Notes: generated by a model not told the origin, from the letters alone. A DNA stretch of 64,000 nucleotides from Hymenobacter mucosus (GCF_900188255.1 NZ_FZNS01000001.1:868001-932000); one strand, 5' to 3'; positions 42,513 to 51,611 are shown, counted from the stretch's first letter. Translations and numbers: made by a program.

Positions 42513-43520
42513 ATGATCCGTACCGACTGGACTCTCGACGAAGTAAAAGCTATTTATAACCAGCCCGTATTGGAACTGGTAACGCAGGCGGCCGCTATTC
42601 ACGCCGAAACCCAGGCCACCGGCGAAGTACAGGTATGTACGCTGCTGAGCGTGAAAACCGGGGGCTGCCCCGAAGACTGTGCCTACTGCCCTCAGGCTGC
42701 CCGCTATCACACCGGCGTGCAAGCCCACAAGCTGCTGCCCGACGCCGAAGTACTGGCCGCAGCCCAGCGCGCCAAAGATGGCGGCAGCACCCGCTTTTGC
42801 ATGGGCGCCGCCTGGCGTGAAGTGCGCGACAACCGCGACTTTGACCGGGTGCTGAATATGGTAACCGAGGTAAACAACATTGGCCTGGAAGTATGCTGCA
42901 CCCTGGGCATGCTGAACGAGTACCAGGCCGAGCGCCTGAAAGAGGCCGGCCTCTACGCCTACAACCACAATCTGGATACTAGCGCCGAGCACTACTCTGA
43001 AATTATTACAACCCGCACCTACGACGACCGCCTCAACACCTTGGAGCACGTGCGCAAGGCCGGTATTTCGGTTTGCTCGGGTGGAATCATTGGCCTGGGT
43101 GAAACCGATGAGGACCGCATTGCCATGCTGCACACGCTGGCTACCCTACCCGCCCACCCCGAGTCGGTGCCGGTAAATGCGCTGGTGCCGGTGGAGGGCA
43201 CGCCCCTGGCCGCTCAGCCCCGCGTGAGTGTTTGGGAAATGCTGCGCATGATTGCCACGGCCCGTATTCTGATGCCGCGCACCATGGTACGCCTTTCGGC
43301 TGGCCGCCAAGAGATGCCCGTAACGGAGCAGGCTCTCTGCTTCCTGGCGGGGGCCAACTCTATCTTCTCCGGCGAGAAGCTGCTGACTACTCCCAACCCC
43401 GATTTCGACGCCGATAAGCAGATGTTCGCGCTACTCGGCCTCAAGCCCCGCAAGTCGTTCAAGGACGTGCCCGAAGGCGCTGTAGTGCTCGGCAAAGAAA
43501 CTGCCCCGGTAGTAGCGTAA
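42513..43520 (+). CDS. bioB: Biotin synthase
   Basis: BioB is the radical SAM enzyme that inserts sulfur into dethiobiotin, the last step of biotin synthesis. The 335-residue protein has the SAM-cluster motif C52-x3-C56-x2-C59 ([13 protein letters not shown]), the [18 protein letters not shown] segment and the [2Fe-2S] region with [11 protein letters not shown]. It begins the biotin cluster bioB-bioF-bioD-bioA. TATCTTGC at about 42417-42424 is close to the -7 consensus. A palindromic element separates it from bioF. Confidence 0.97.
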   Translation: MIRTDWTLDEVKAIYNQPVLELVTQAAAIHAETQATGEVQVCTLLSVKTGGCPEDCAYCPQAARYHTGVQAHKLLPDAEVLAAAQRAKDGGSTRFCMGAAWREVRDNRDFDRVLNMVTEVNNIGLEVCCTLGMLNEYQAERLKEAGLYAYNHNLDTSAEHYSEIITTRTYDDRLNTLEHVRKAGISVCSGGIIGLGETDEDRIAMLHTLATLPAHPESVPVNALVPVEGTPLAAQPRVSVWEMLRMIATARILMPRTMVRLSAGRQEMPVTEQALCFLAGANSIFSGEKLLTTPNPDFDADKQMFALLGLKPRKSFKDVPEGAVVLGKETAPVVA

Positions 43521-43545
43521 GTATCGGCTACGCTCGTAAAGCGCC

Positions 43546-43641
43546 TGTCATCCTGAGCGGCGCGAAAGACCCCTACAGAAGGCAACTCTTTTACGGAGGG
43601 CTTGCCTGCTTGTAGAGGTCTTCGCACTGCCCAGGATGACA
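43546..43641. repeat. MITE/REP-like palindromic element between bioB and bioF
   Basis: The 96-base element has terminal inverted repeats TGTCATCCTG (43546-43555) and CAGGATGACA (43632-43641). The arms are imperfectly complementary for about 40 bases each, including GCGAAAGACCCCTACA on the left and GTAGAGGTCTTCGC on the right, so the whole element can fold into one long hairpin. Sequences beginning GTCATCCTGAGC are recurrent in this group of bacteria as repetitive intergenic elements; that is recollection, not a search result. It contains no ORF. Confidence 0.75.
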
Positions 43642-43680
43642 GTTCCTTTTTACCCGGCTCCTTTTTCTCCGGTTGATTTT

Positions 43681-44832
43681 ATGCCTACTCCTTCCCCGCT
43701 TCACCAGCGCCTAGCAACGCACTTAGCCCAGCGAGAAGCCGAGGGCACGCGCCGACGGCTTACGCTGCCCGCAACGGGCCTCGTTGATTTCAGCTCCAAC
43801 GACTACCTGGGTCTTAGCCGTCACCCGGCAGTGCAACGAGCTATGCAACAGGCGGTGGAAGCTAGCGCAGGTAGCACCGGCTCACGCTTGCTTACGGGCA
43901 ACTCCGCTGCCGCTGAGGAGCTAGAAATTCAGCTCGCACGGTTTCATCAGGCGGAAGCGGCACTGCTGTTTAACTCCGGCTACGCGGCCAACATGGGGTT
44001 CTTTGCGGCCGTGCCCCGCCGCGGCGACACGATTCTGTACGATGAAGCCTCGCATGCCTCGGTGAAGGATGGTATCCGTAGCAGCTTCGCTACGGCTTGG
44101 AGCTTCCGCCACAATGATCTGGCCGACCTAGAACGGAAGCTAGTCCGTGCTACAGGAGCGGTATTCGTGGCCGTGGAGGCCCTGTACTCCATGGATGGCG
44201 ACATGGCCCCGCTGCCGGAGCTAACCGCGCTGTGCCAGGCGCGGGGGCTGTACTTGGTAGTAGATGAAGCGCACACCAACGGGCTGTACGGGCCGCGGGG
44301 CGAAGGCTTGGTAGTAGAATTGGGACTTCAGGAGGAGGTATTTGCCCGCGTGCTGACGTTCGGAAAAGCCCTAGGGAGCCAGGGAGCAGCCGTAGTGGGC
44401 CCGGCCATCCTGCGCGACTACCTCCTGAACTTCAGCCGGCCCTTCATCTATACCACGGCTTTGCCCCCACTCACCATAGCTGGCCTCATAGCAGCCTATC
44501 AGGTGCTGCCCACCTTTGCGGCCGAACGGCAGCAGCTATTTGCCCTTTCTGACTACCTCAAGGCTACTCTCAATGCGGTGCCAGGCCTCCGGGTACCGGC
44601 AGAGAGTCATATCATCCACCCCGTATTTTTCACCGATTCATTTACGCCTGCGCACGTGCGGCAACTGGCCGGCACTGCCCACCAACACGGGTTTGATGTG
44701 CGCCCAATTGTGTCACCCACAGTGCCCGTGGGCACCGAGCGGCTGCGGCTCATCGTGCACGCCTACAATACCCAGGCGGAAATTGATGGGCTGGCGGAGG
44801 TATTGACCCAGGCCGTCGCAGCTAGAACTTAG
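43681..44832 (+). CDS. bioF: 8-amino-7-oxononanoate synthase
   Basis: BioF is the PLP enzyme that condenses pimeloyl-ACP or -CoA with alanine. The 383-residue protein has the N-terminal FSSNDYLGLSRHP segment, the DEASHASVKDGIRSS region, the VVDEAHTNGLYG motif holding the PLP aspartate, and LTFGKALGSQGA with the PLP lysine. The frame is open upstream into the end of the palindromic element (an ATG at 43636), but the ATG at 43681 gives the normal N-terminus (MPTPSPLHQRLA). It follows bioB and precedes bioD. Confidence 0.96.
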   Translation: MPTPSPLHQRLATHLAQREAEGTRRRLTLPATGLVDFSSNDYLGLSRHPAVQRAMQQAVEASAGSTGSRLLTGNSAAAEELEIQLARFHQAEAALLFNSGYAANMGFFAAVPRRGDTILYDEASHASVKDGIRSSFATAWSFRHNDLADLERKLVRATGAVFVAVEALYSMDGDMAPLPELTALCQARGLYLVVDEAHTNGLYGPRGEGLVVELGLQEEVFARVLTFGKALGSQGAAVVGPAILRDYLLNFSRPFIYTTALPPLTIAGLIAAYQVLPTFAAERQQLFALSDYLKATLNAVPGLRVPAESHIIHPVFFTDSFTPAHVRQLAGTAHQHGFDVRPIVSPTVPVGTERLRLIVHAYNTQAEIDGLAEVLTQAVAART

Positions 44833-44983
44833 GAAGCCTACCACGCCCAGCCGGGGTAGCTCCGCGCATGGTATAGCTACGGTATGCAAGGCTACACCTG
44901 CTGGGTTTGGAACCCCGGGCCCACTAAGAAACTGCCGCATTGTGACGGTAACGTATAACCCAGGCGCCAGCTGCCTACGCTAG

Positions 44984-45625
44984 GTGCTACTTGCTAATTT
45001 GCCCTTGGAACGACTTTTCATCACCGGCATCGGCACCGATGTCGGCAAAACCGTGGTTTCGGCCATTCTAACCGAAGCCTTACACGCTGATTATTGGAAG
45101 CCCGTGCAGGCGGGCCTTGAGCCAGCCACCGATGCAGGCACCGTGCGCCGTTTAGTTAGCAACCCAGTCAGCCACTTCTGGCCCGAGCGGTACCGGCTGC
45201 AACTACCGGCCTCGCCCCACGCTGCGGCCGCTGCCGAGGGTATCACGTTGCGGCCCAGTGATTTTCACCTACCTTCCACCACCAATCACCTACTGGTGGA
45301 AGGGGCGGGTGGTCTGCTAGTACCCCTGGCTTCCGGCTTTCTCATAGCCGACTTGATTCAGCACCTGAACCTGGAAGTGGTAGTAGTGTCGCGTAATTAC
45401 CTGGGCAGTATCAACCACACCTTACTCACGCTGGAAGCCCTGCACGCCCGCGGCTTACGCGTGCGGGGACTGGTGTTCAATGGAGACCCCAATCCGGCCA
45501 CTGAGGAGTTCATTGCTCAGCACACCGGCGTACCAATAATGCCCCGAATTTCGCCCGAGGCTGAGGTTTCAACTGAAATGGTGAGCCGCTACGCCGCCGA
45601 GTTTCGGGAGTGGTTTGGGCAATAA
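44984..45625 (+). CDS. bioD: Dethiobiotin synthase
   Basis: BioD uses ATP and CO2 to form dethiobiotin from diaminopelargonate. The 213-residue protein has the N-terminal P-loop ITGIGTDVGKTVVSA, the LVEGAGGLLVPL segment and the later VVVSRNYLGSINHTLL. No ATG is available; GTG at 44984 and TTG at 45005 (giving MERLFITGIG) are possible, and the second gives a closer match to usual N-termini. It lies about 150 bases after bioF and about 235 before bioA. Confidence 0.93.
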   Translation: MLLANLPLERLFITGIGTDVGKTVVSAILTEALHADYWKPVQAGLEPATDAGTVRRLVSNPVSHFWPERYRLQLPASPHAAAAAEGITLRPSDFHLPSTTNHLLVEGAGGLLVPLASGFLIADLIQHLNLEVVVVSRNYLGSINHTLLTLEALHARGLRVRGLVFNGDPNPATEEFIAQHTGVPIMPRISPEAEVSTEMVSRYAAEFREWFGQ

Positions 45626-45824
45626 GCTGCCCTACTTATTCTGTTTAGCGCAACTGGCTTGTGGCACTTCTTCTACTTAATAATCATGTAGTTGACTGCG
45701 CAAGTCTGTTTTTCTTCAACTACTAGAGCAGGCTGTTCTAGTAGCTTTCGTCCTTGCTACTAGCCGGCGGGCTTCCCACATGCTTGCTGCTTTCTTTGGA
45801 AACCCGCGTCGGGCCTGGCGGTTG

Positions 45825-45832
45825 TAGCTTTG
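45825..45832 (+). promoter_or_regulatory. Possible -7 element before bioA
   Basis: TAGCTTTG matches the TAnnTTTG consensus, 29 bases before the bioA ATG. A TTTG occurs at 45795-45798, but the spacing is several bases longer than usual. This suggests that bioA and the following ketoacyl-synthase gene may have their own promoter. Confidence 0.45.
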
Positions 45833-45860
45833 CGGCGCCGGCCACTCCGGCCCCACCCTT

Positions 45861-47198
45861 ATGCCTACGCTTTCCTCTACCTCCCTTGCCAACCGGGACC
45901 ACGCTGTGCTGTGGCACCCCTACACCCAGATGCAAACCGCGCCCCTGCCTATTCCCATCGTTCGGGGAGAGGGCAGCTGGCTGATAGCTGAAGACGGCAC
46001 CCGCTACCTTGATGGCATCTCATCCTGGTGGGTAAACCTGCACGGCCACGCCCACCCCCACATTGCCGAGCGCGTGAGCGAGCAACTCCAGACCCTGGAG
46101 CACGTGCTGTTTGCCGGTTTCACTCACCCTACCGCCGTGGAGCTAGCCGAGCAGCTGCTGGCCTTACTACCCGAAAACCAAGCCCGCGTATTTTATTCCG
46201 ATAATGGCTCGACGGCCGTGGAAGTAGCCCTAAAAATGGTGCTGCAATACTTCCACAACCTGGGCCAGCCGGAGCGCCGCACCTTTCTCTGCTTCCGCGA
46301 CTCCTACCACGGCGACACCTTTGGGGCTATGGCGGTAAGTAGCCGCGGGGCCTTCACCCAGCCGTTCTGGCCTCTCTTGTTTGAAGTAGAGTTTATTGAT
46401 GTGCCGGTACCTGGCCGGGAAGCCGAGGTATTGGCTCAGCTACACACGGCACTAACGCGGCCCAACGTGGCAGGCTTCATCTTTGAGCCACTGGTACTGG
46501 GTACCGCCGGCATGGTAATGTACTCACCGGCGGTACTCACCGAAATGATTCGTAGCTGCCACCAGCACGGCGTGCTTTGCATTTCTGATGAAGTAATGAC
46601 CGGCTTTGGCCGCACTGGGCCGCTGTTTGCCAGCAGCTTGCTCACCGAGCAACCCGACATCATGTGCTTTTCCAAAGGGCTCACGGGCGGCACCCTAGCC
46701 ATGGGCCTCACTACCTGCGCGGCGCCCATCTACGAGGCTTTCTTGAGCGACGACAAGATGCGGGCCCTGTTTCACGGCCACTCCTACACCGCTAACCCTG
46801 TGGCCTGTGCCGCGGCCCTGGCAAGCCTGGAGCTTACCCGAGCGGAACGCTGCACCCAGCAGCGCCAAGCTATTGAGGATGCCCACGCTGCCTTCCGTCG
46901 GGAAATCGAAATGCTGCCGGGCATTCGGCAGGTTCGCCACCGCGGCACCATCCTAGCGGTGGAGTACGACCCCGGCGAGGGCACCAGCTACTTTAGCCGC
47001 TTACGCGACGCCTTCTACCAGCTAGCCATCGACAGCCATGTGGTGTTGCGCCCCCTGGGCAATGTGGTGTATCTGCTGCCGCCTTACTGCACTACCGCCG
47101 AAGAGCTAACCTTGCTCTACGGCGTACTGCGCCAGATGCGCGAACTGGTCCTCGATTTCCTACCCGCCCCCACCCTGCCCGAATACCTGCATGACTGA
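45861..47198 (+). CDS. bioA: Adenosylmethionine-8-amino-7-oxononanoate aminotransferase
   Basis: BioA is the PLP class III aminotransferase that makes 7,8-diaminopelargonate with SAM as amino donor. The 445-residue protein has HPYTQMQTAPLPIPIV near the start, the SWWVNLHGHAHP segment, YSDNGSTAVEVALKM, SYHGDTFGAM, LCISDEVMTGFGRTG and the PLP lysine in CFSKGLTGG. Its stop codon overlaps the start of the ketoacyl-synthase gene by eight bases, so the two are translationally coupled. An ATG with an upstream TAGCTTTG element suggests a promoter for this pair. Confidence 0.97.
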   Translation: MPTLSSTSLANRDHAVLWHPYTQMQTAPLPIPIVRGEGSWLIAEDGTRYLDGISSWWVNLHGHAHPHIAERVSEQLQTLEHVLFAGFTHPTAVELAEQLLALLPENQARVFYSDNGSTAVEVALKMVLQYFHNLGQPERRTFLCFRDSYHGDTFGAMAVSSRGAFTQPFWPLLFEVEFIDVPVPGREAEVLAQLHTALTRPNVAGFIFEPLVLGTAGMVMYSPAVLTEMIRSCHQHGVLCISDEVMTGFGRTGPLFASSLLTEQPDIMCFSKGLTGGTLAMGLTTCAAPIYEAFLSDDKMRALFHGHSYTANPVACAAALASLELTRAERCTQQRQAIEDAHAAFRREIEMLPGIRQVRHRGTILAVEYDPGEGTSYFSRLRDAFYQLAIDSHVVLRPLGNVVYLLPPYCTTAEELTLLYGVLRQMRELVLDFLPAPTLPEYLHD

Positions 47199-48393
47199 GC
47201 CTATTGTTGAAGAGCTGGTTGTCATTCGGGGATGGGGCCGAATTTCAGCCCTGGGCGTAGCATCCACTCCATCAGCCACCAGCCCACCCCCTTTTACTAC
47301 TCACGCGGCCAGCTTACCTGTGGCGGCGCTACCAGCTGCGGCCGAGGCAGCTCTGGCCGACCTCCGCCGCACGGTGCCAGCCTACCGTCAGCTCGACCGC
47401 ACGGTACTGCTGGGGCTACTGGCAGCCCGCCAAGCCACGGCCGCCGCTGGTTGGCAAGCGAATCCTACGGCACCTACCACTCCCCTAACCGTCAGTATTG
47501 GCAGTAGTCGGGGTGCTACAGGACTACTCGAGGAGTTTCACGCGGACTATCTGGCCGAGGGCACAGTACCGGTAGCAGCTTCCCCGCTCACTACCCTAGG
47601 CAACGTGGCCAGTTGGGTAGCCTTCGACGCGGGCAGCACCAACGGCGCCGCGCTCAGCCATTCCAGCACTTGCAGCAGTGCCTTTCAGGCCCTAGGCAAT
47701 GCCATGGCCTGGCTACGAGCGGGCATGGCAACCCGCTTTCTGGCAGGTGGCACCGAGGCACCCCTCACCGATTTCACCCTCGCGCAGATGCGGGCTATTG
47801 GCATCTATTCGCCTTACGCGGCAGCAGAGTGGCCCTGCCGGCCGGGTGCCGGCAAGCCTTCCACGTTTGTATTGGGCGAAGGAGCAGCCGTGTTTGCTTT
47901 GGAAAGAGTTAGTCGCTCTAGCCTACACGCGGAACCGTTGGCTAAGCCCGTTTTTGTGCTTGAAAGCGTTGGGTTTGGCTTCGAGGCCATTGGCAGTAAA
48001 ACGGGCCTCTCCCCCAATGGGCAGCACTTTCAGCAAGCCATTCGCCAAGCCCTGGCGCAGGCCCAGGTAACGCCCGCCGAGGTAGATGCGGTAGTTCTGC
48101 ATAGCCCCGGCACTCCAGCCGGCGACGCCGCCGAACGGGCCGCCTTACACGCCCTTTTCAGCCCCGCACTACCTGTGTTACTGTCCAACAAGTGGCTGGT
48201 TGGGCATACACTGGGCGCATCGGCAGCCCTCAGTCTCGACTTTGCCCTGCACGTGCTAGCAACCCAGCAGTGGCCCGCCGCACCCTTCACTACCGATTTG
48301 GCGGCTCGGACAGAGAAACCTATTCGGCGCATCCTTATCAATGCGGCAGGTTTTGGGGGCAATGCTGCCAGCGCTCTAGTTACTATGCTTTGA
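47191..48393 (+). CDS. Beta-ketoacyl synthase (KAS I/II-like) coupled to bioA
   Basis: The 400-residue protein has the thiolase fold of KAS I/II enzymes, with an intact C-H-H triad: C161 in SSTCSSAFQ, H304 in VVLHSPGTPAGDAAE, and K334 and H339 in SNKWLVGHTLGASA. The N-terminal RGWGRISALG and the central IYSPYAAAEWP segments also fit. Its length is near the KAS I/II norm of about 410 residues. It overlaps bioA by eight bases. In this biotin cluster no pimeloyl-forming gene (bioC, bioH, bioG, bioW, bioI) is seen, so a role in making the pimeloyl precursor is an attractive inference; it could alternatively be a general fatty-acid enzyme. Confidence 0.88.
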   Translation: MTEPIVEELVVIRGWGRISALGVASTPSATSPPPFTTHAASLPVAALPAAAEAALADLRRTVPAYRQLDRTVLLGLLAARQATAAAGWQANPTAPTTPLTVSIGSSRGATGLLEEFHADYLAEGTVPVAASPLTTLGNVASWVAFDAGSTNGAALSHSSTCSSAFQALGNAMAWLRAGMATRFLAGGTEAPLTDFTLAQMRAIGIYSPYAAAEWPCRPGAGKPSTFVLGEGAAVFALERVSRSSLHAEPLAKPVFVLESVGFGFEAIGSKTGLSPNGQHFQQAIRQALAQAQVTPAEVDAVVLHSPGTPAGDAAERAALHALFSPALPVLLSNKWLVGHTLGASAALSLDFALHVLATQQWPAAPFTTDLAARTEKPIRRILINAAGFGGNAASALVTML

Positions 48394-48620
48394 GACGAGC
48401 CCGCAGCAACGCCGCTTTCAAGATAGGGTAGCGATGCTGCTGCGGGCTTACTCTTTTCACCTCCTACTAGCGTGCTGAGGAACTAGTGGAATTAGCTGCC
48501 TAGGCGGCTGACCCTCCGGCGGTTCAGGGGTGAGCTTTCCAGGAAAAGATGCGGGGCCGCAACGCCGTGGCTGTATCTTGCGTCTCTTGCCCAATTCTAA
48601 TCTGACCTTGACTTCCAACC

Positions 48621-49979
48621 ATGCGCCGTTCTACGCTGCTTCTGCTTTCCCTGGGCCTGAGTGCCTCCGCCTTTGCCCAAACCAAGCCCACAACCACCCC
48701 CGACCCCATCATCACCAAAATGGTGGAGGATATTTCCGAGAAAAACCTGCGCGACGACATCGACAAGCTCGTGAGCTTCGGCACTCGCCACACGTTGTCG
48801 GACACCAAGAGCAAGAAGCGGGGTATTGGCGCGGCGCGCAATTGGGTAGAAGATGAATTCAAGAAGTACAGTAAGGCCAGCGGAGGCCGCCTGAAAGTGG
48901 AGCAAGACACCTTCACCATCAAGCCCGACGGACGGCGCATCAACCGCCCCGTGGTGATGGCCAACGTCATGGCTACTCTGCCCGGCACTGACCCCACCGA
49001 TAAGCGCGTGTTCATCGTGAGCGGCCACATCGACTCACGGGTGACGGACGTGATGAATGCGACGGCCGACGCGCCCGGCGCCAACGATGACGGCTCTGGC
49101 ACCGTGGCTGTGATGGAACTGGCCCGCGTAATGAGCAAGCAGCAGTTTCCGGCTACCATCATCTTTGTGGCGGTGCAGGGCGAGGAGCAGGGTCTCTACG
49201 GCTCTACTCACCTAGCTAAGCGGGCCAAGAAAGAAGGCTGGAACCTGGTGGCCATGCTCAACAACGACATCATGGGTAGCTCTACGGGGCACGACCCAGA
49301 AATCAAGGACGACAAGCGCCTGCGCGTATTCAGCGAAGGGGTGCCAGCCACCGAAACGCCGGATGAGGCCCGCGTGCGTCGCACGTTGTCATCGGAAAAC
49401 GACTCGCCCAGCCGCCAGCTAGCCCGCTACACCCGCGTAGCCTGCCAGCAGTACGTGCCCGGCCACGAGGTAGTGCTAGAATACCGCCCCGACCGTTTTC
49501 TGCGCGGTGGCGACCATACGCCATTTAACCAACAGGGCTTTTCGGCGGTGCGCTTCTCCGAAATGAACGAGGACTTCCGCCATCAGCACCAGGACCTGCG
49601 CACGGAAAAGGGCGAGGAATACGGCGACTACGCCAAGTTTATGGACTTTCCCTACCTGCGCAAAAACACGGGCGTCAACCTAGCTACTCTGGCGGCCTTG
49701 GCCTTGGCCCCCGCCGCCCCCGAGAACGTAGGCGTACTCACGGCCAACCTTACCAACCGCACCGAGCTGAAGTGGGACGCGCCGAAAGCCGGCGAAAAGC
49801 CCGCGGGCTATTACGTGCTCATGCGTGAAACCAGCGCCCCGGAGTGGCAGCAGAAGTTCTTCGTGACCGACACCAAAGCCGACCTGCCTCACAGCAAAGA
49901 CAACTACATTTTTGGGGTTGTATCCGTAGATGCGGAGGGGCACGAGAGCCTGGCCGTACTTCCGAAGCCCGTGCGCTAA
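48621..49979 (+). CDS. Secreted M28 family zinc aminopeptidase
   Basis: The 452-residue protein has a signal peptide (MRRSTLLLLSLGLSASAFA then Q) and an M28 peptidase domain. Zinc and catalytic residues are visible in order: SGHIDSR, GANDDGSGT, AVQGEEQGLYGS, NNDIMGSS and GGDHTPFN. The C-terminal 80 residues form a beta-rich, fibronectin-III-like module (LTNRTELKWDAPKAGEKPAGY). It probably acts outside the inner membrane on peptides. TATCTTGC about 50 bases upstream is close to a -7 box. The gene is followed by two hairpins. Confidence 0.92.
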   Translation: MRRSTLLLLSLGLSASAFAQTKPTTTPDPIITKMVEDISEKNLRDDIDKLVSFGTRHTLSDTKSKKRGIGAARNWVEDEFKKYSKASGGRLKVEQDTFTIKPDGRRINRPVVMANVMATLPGTDPTDKRVFIVSGHIDSRVTDVMNATADAPGANDDGSGTVAVMELARVMSKQQFPATIIFVAVQGEEQGLYGSTHLAKRAKKEGWNLVAMLNNDIMGSSTGHDPEIKDDKRLRVFSEGVPATETPDEARVRRTLSSENDSPSRQLARYTRVACQQYVPGHEVVLEYRPDRFLRGGDHTPFNQQGFSAVRFSEMNEDFRHQHQDLRTEKGEEYGDYAKFMDFPYLRKNTGVNLATLAALALAPAAPENVGVLTANLTNRTELKWDAPKAGEKPAGYYVLMRETSAPEWQQKFFVTDTKADLPHSKDNYIFGVVSVDAEGHESLAVLPKPVR

Positions 49980-50023
49980 GGGCACGGCAGTTGACAAACT
50001 ACCTTCCTCCTGGTAAGTAAATG

Positions 50024-50104
50024 CAGAGAAATCTCCGCGCTACCCTACCATTAGGGAAATACTACCCTCCCGAAATGGTAAGGTAGCGCGCGGAGATTTC
50101 TCTG
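50024..50104. repeat. Long imperfect inverted repeat (about 30-base arms)
   Basis: The left arm begins CAGAGAAATCTCCGCGC and continues to CTACCATT; the right arm begins AATGGTAAGGTAGCGCG and ends GAGATTTCTCTG. The arms are complementary except for a small insertion and one mismatch, around a loop of about 21 bases. It lies 44 bases after the peptidase stop codon and precedes a canonical terminator. It may be a second terminator or a mobile palindromic element. Confidence 0.8.
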
Positions 50105-50119
50105 TTCAACTCTCGCACA

Positions 50120-50152
50120 AAGCCTGTTTCTAGCGTAGAAACAGGCTTTTTT
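50120..50152 (+). terminator. Rho-independent terminator after the M28 peptidase region
   Basis: AAGCCTGTTTCTA and TAGAAACAGGCTT form a perfect stem with a three-base loop and are followed by a T-run at 50147-50152. Confidence 0.93.
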
Positions 50153-50222
50153 ATTCACTGCGTAGCGCTGGCATGGGGCATGTGTTATGGTAAAGCATAT
50201 TCATCAGTACTACCTCTTTAGT

Positions 50223-50990
50223 ATGACCATGTCTCTGCTTTTCTCGCTTCTGTTCGTTATTGTGTTCCTGTTGATGGGCCTGTGTATTGCTCAGGAGTAT
50301 GAGCGCGCCATTGTATTTCGGCTGGGGCGCTACGTGGGACGGCGCGGGCCGGGCCTGTACTGGATTATCCCGCTTATTGAGCGCCGCACTACGGTAGACA
50401 TCCGCACCAAAACCGTGGACCTGGAACAGCAGGAAACCATTACCAAGGACAGCGTAACCATTAAGGTAAACGCCGTGCTGTGGTTTCGAGTCATCAACCC
50501 CGAGGATGCCATCATCAAGGTAGCCAACGTCAACCAGGCCGTCTACCAGCTTTCTGTTACGGCACTACGCAACATTATTGGGCAGCACCAGCTCGACGAG
50601 GTTCTTAAAGAGCGCCAGCAGATCAACGCTACGCTGCAGCAGCTAGTAGATGCTGCCACTGAAACCTGGGGTGTAAAGATTGAGATGGTGGAAATCAAGG
50701 ACGTAGAGATACCTGAGTCTATGCAGCGCGCCATGGCCCGCGAGGCCGAGGCCATTCGGGAGAAACGCGCCCGCATTATTAAGGCCGAAGCCGAGCTGGA
50801 AGCCAGCATCAAGCTCACCCAAGGCGCCAAACAGATGGAAGAAAGCCCCATTGCCTTAGAGTTGCGCCGCTTGCAAATGCTCTCCGAAATCGGAATTGAC
50901 AACAATACAACTACCATTGTAATGGTGCCCTCTGAATTTACCCAAGCTGCCAAAAGCCTGACGCAGCTAGCCGGACAAACTGGTAACTAA
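50223..50990 (+). CDS. Slipin/stomatin-like SPFH protein
   Basis: The 255-residue protein has an N-terminal membrane helix (about residues 5-25), an SPFH domain (YERAIVFRLGRYVGRRGPGL, DIRTKTVDLEQQETITKDSV, SVTALRNIIGQHQLDEVL) and a C-terminal coiled coil (EAIREKRARIIKAEAELEAS). Such proteins form membrane microdomain scaffolds and often pair with an NfeD protease partner, which is not present here. The ATG at 50223 is followed by another at 50229; the frame is also open to 50187. Confidence 0.9.
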   Translation: MTMSLLFSLLFVIVFLLMGLCIAQEYERAIVFRLGRYVGRRGPGLYWIIPLIERRTTVDIRTKTVDLEQQETITKDSVTIKVNAVLWFRVINPEDAIIKVANVNQAVYQLSVTALRNIIGQHQLDEVLKERQQINATLQQLVDAATETWGVKIEMVEIKDVEIPESMQRAMAREAEAIREKRARIIKAEAELEASIKLTQGAKQMEESPIALELRRLQMLSEIGIDNNTTTIVMVPSEFTQAAKSLTQLAGQTGN

Positions 50991-51083
50991 CACCCTACCG
51001 TTGGGTAGCCTGACTACGCATCCCTAATTGGATAGACTGCTTGCTGCAATGGTAGGAAGTAAGCGCGGGCTAGGTATGCTGTG

Positions 51084-51611
51084 TTAGTGAGTAGGATTGC
51101 TTTTGGCATACCAGACCCACGCTGCACCAGCTTCCACAAATGCTTTCTGCCGTTGCATCCCCAGCTTATCCAGCACCCGACAGGAGGCACTATTTGCTTG
51201 CATCACCGTGGCACGCACCTCGGCTACTTGTAGCACTTGGAAGGCAAACACCAAGCTGGCCGCGGCCGCCTCCGAGGCATACCCCTGACCCCAATACTGG
51301 GGAAGCAACCGGTAGCCAATATCGTAGTAATTGGTGCGCCCATCCACAAAGCTGTCGTTGACCAACTTGAGGCCGCACCAACCCAGAAACTCCTGGGTAT
51401 CCTGGTGTACTACGGCCCACCGTCCCAGGCCATTGTGCTGGTACTGCCCCCGGATATACTCGACAATGGCGCTGGCTTCTGCCAGCGTACTGATGGGCTT
51501 GTTGGGCACGTAGCGCAGCACAGCGGGGTTCGAGTCGAGGGCCAGAATACCGGCGGCATCGGCCGCAGTTATTTCCCGCAGCAGCAAGCGGGCAGTGGTC
51601 AGGCTATTCAC
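51084..51611 (-). CDS. GNAT family N-acetyltransferase (RimJ/RimL type), second of pair
   Basis: The 175-residue protein has the RimJ/RimL-like GNAT pattern: the N-terminal TTARLLLREITAAD, the acetyl-CoA loop region around YRLLPQYWGQGYASEAA, and NSASCRVLDKLGM. I place the start at a GTG (51609-51611) that overlaps the stop of the preceding GNAT gene by eight bases; upstream ATG codons exist but would give an unlikely long overlap. Substrates may be ribosomal-protein N-termini or small amines. It is the last gene of a three-gene overlapping unit. Confidence 0.84.
   Translation of the reverse strand: MNSLTTARLLLREITAADAAGILALDSNPAVLRYVPNKPISTLAEASAIVEYIRGQYQHNGLGRWAVVHQDTQEFLGWCGLKLVNDSFVDGRTNYYDIGYRLLPQYWGQGYASEAAAASLVFAFQVLQVAEVRATVMQANSASCRVLDKLGMQRQKAFVEAGAAWVWYAKSNPTH

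Noticed and set aside
42495..43133. Minus-strand frame of about 212 codons antisense to bioB
   Set aside because: BioB is fully supported by its iron-sulfur motifs; the antisense frame has only shadow composition.
45720..45744. Inverted repeat CTACTAGA / TCTAGTAG before bioA
   Set aside because: The stem is only eight A/T-rich bases with a nine-base loop; it is too weak to call as a terminator or operator without more evidence.
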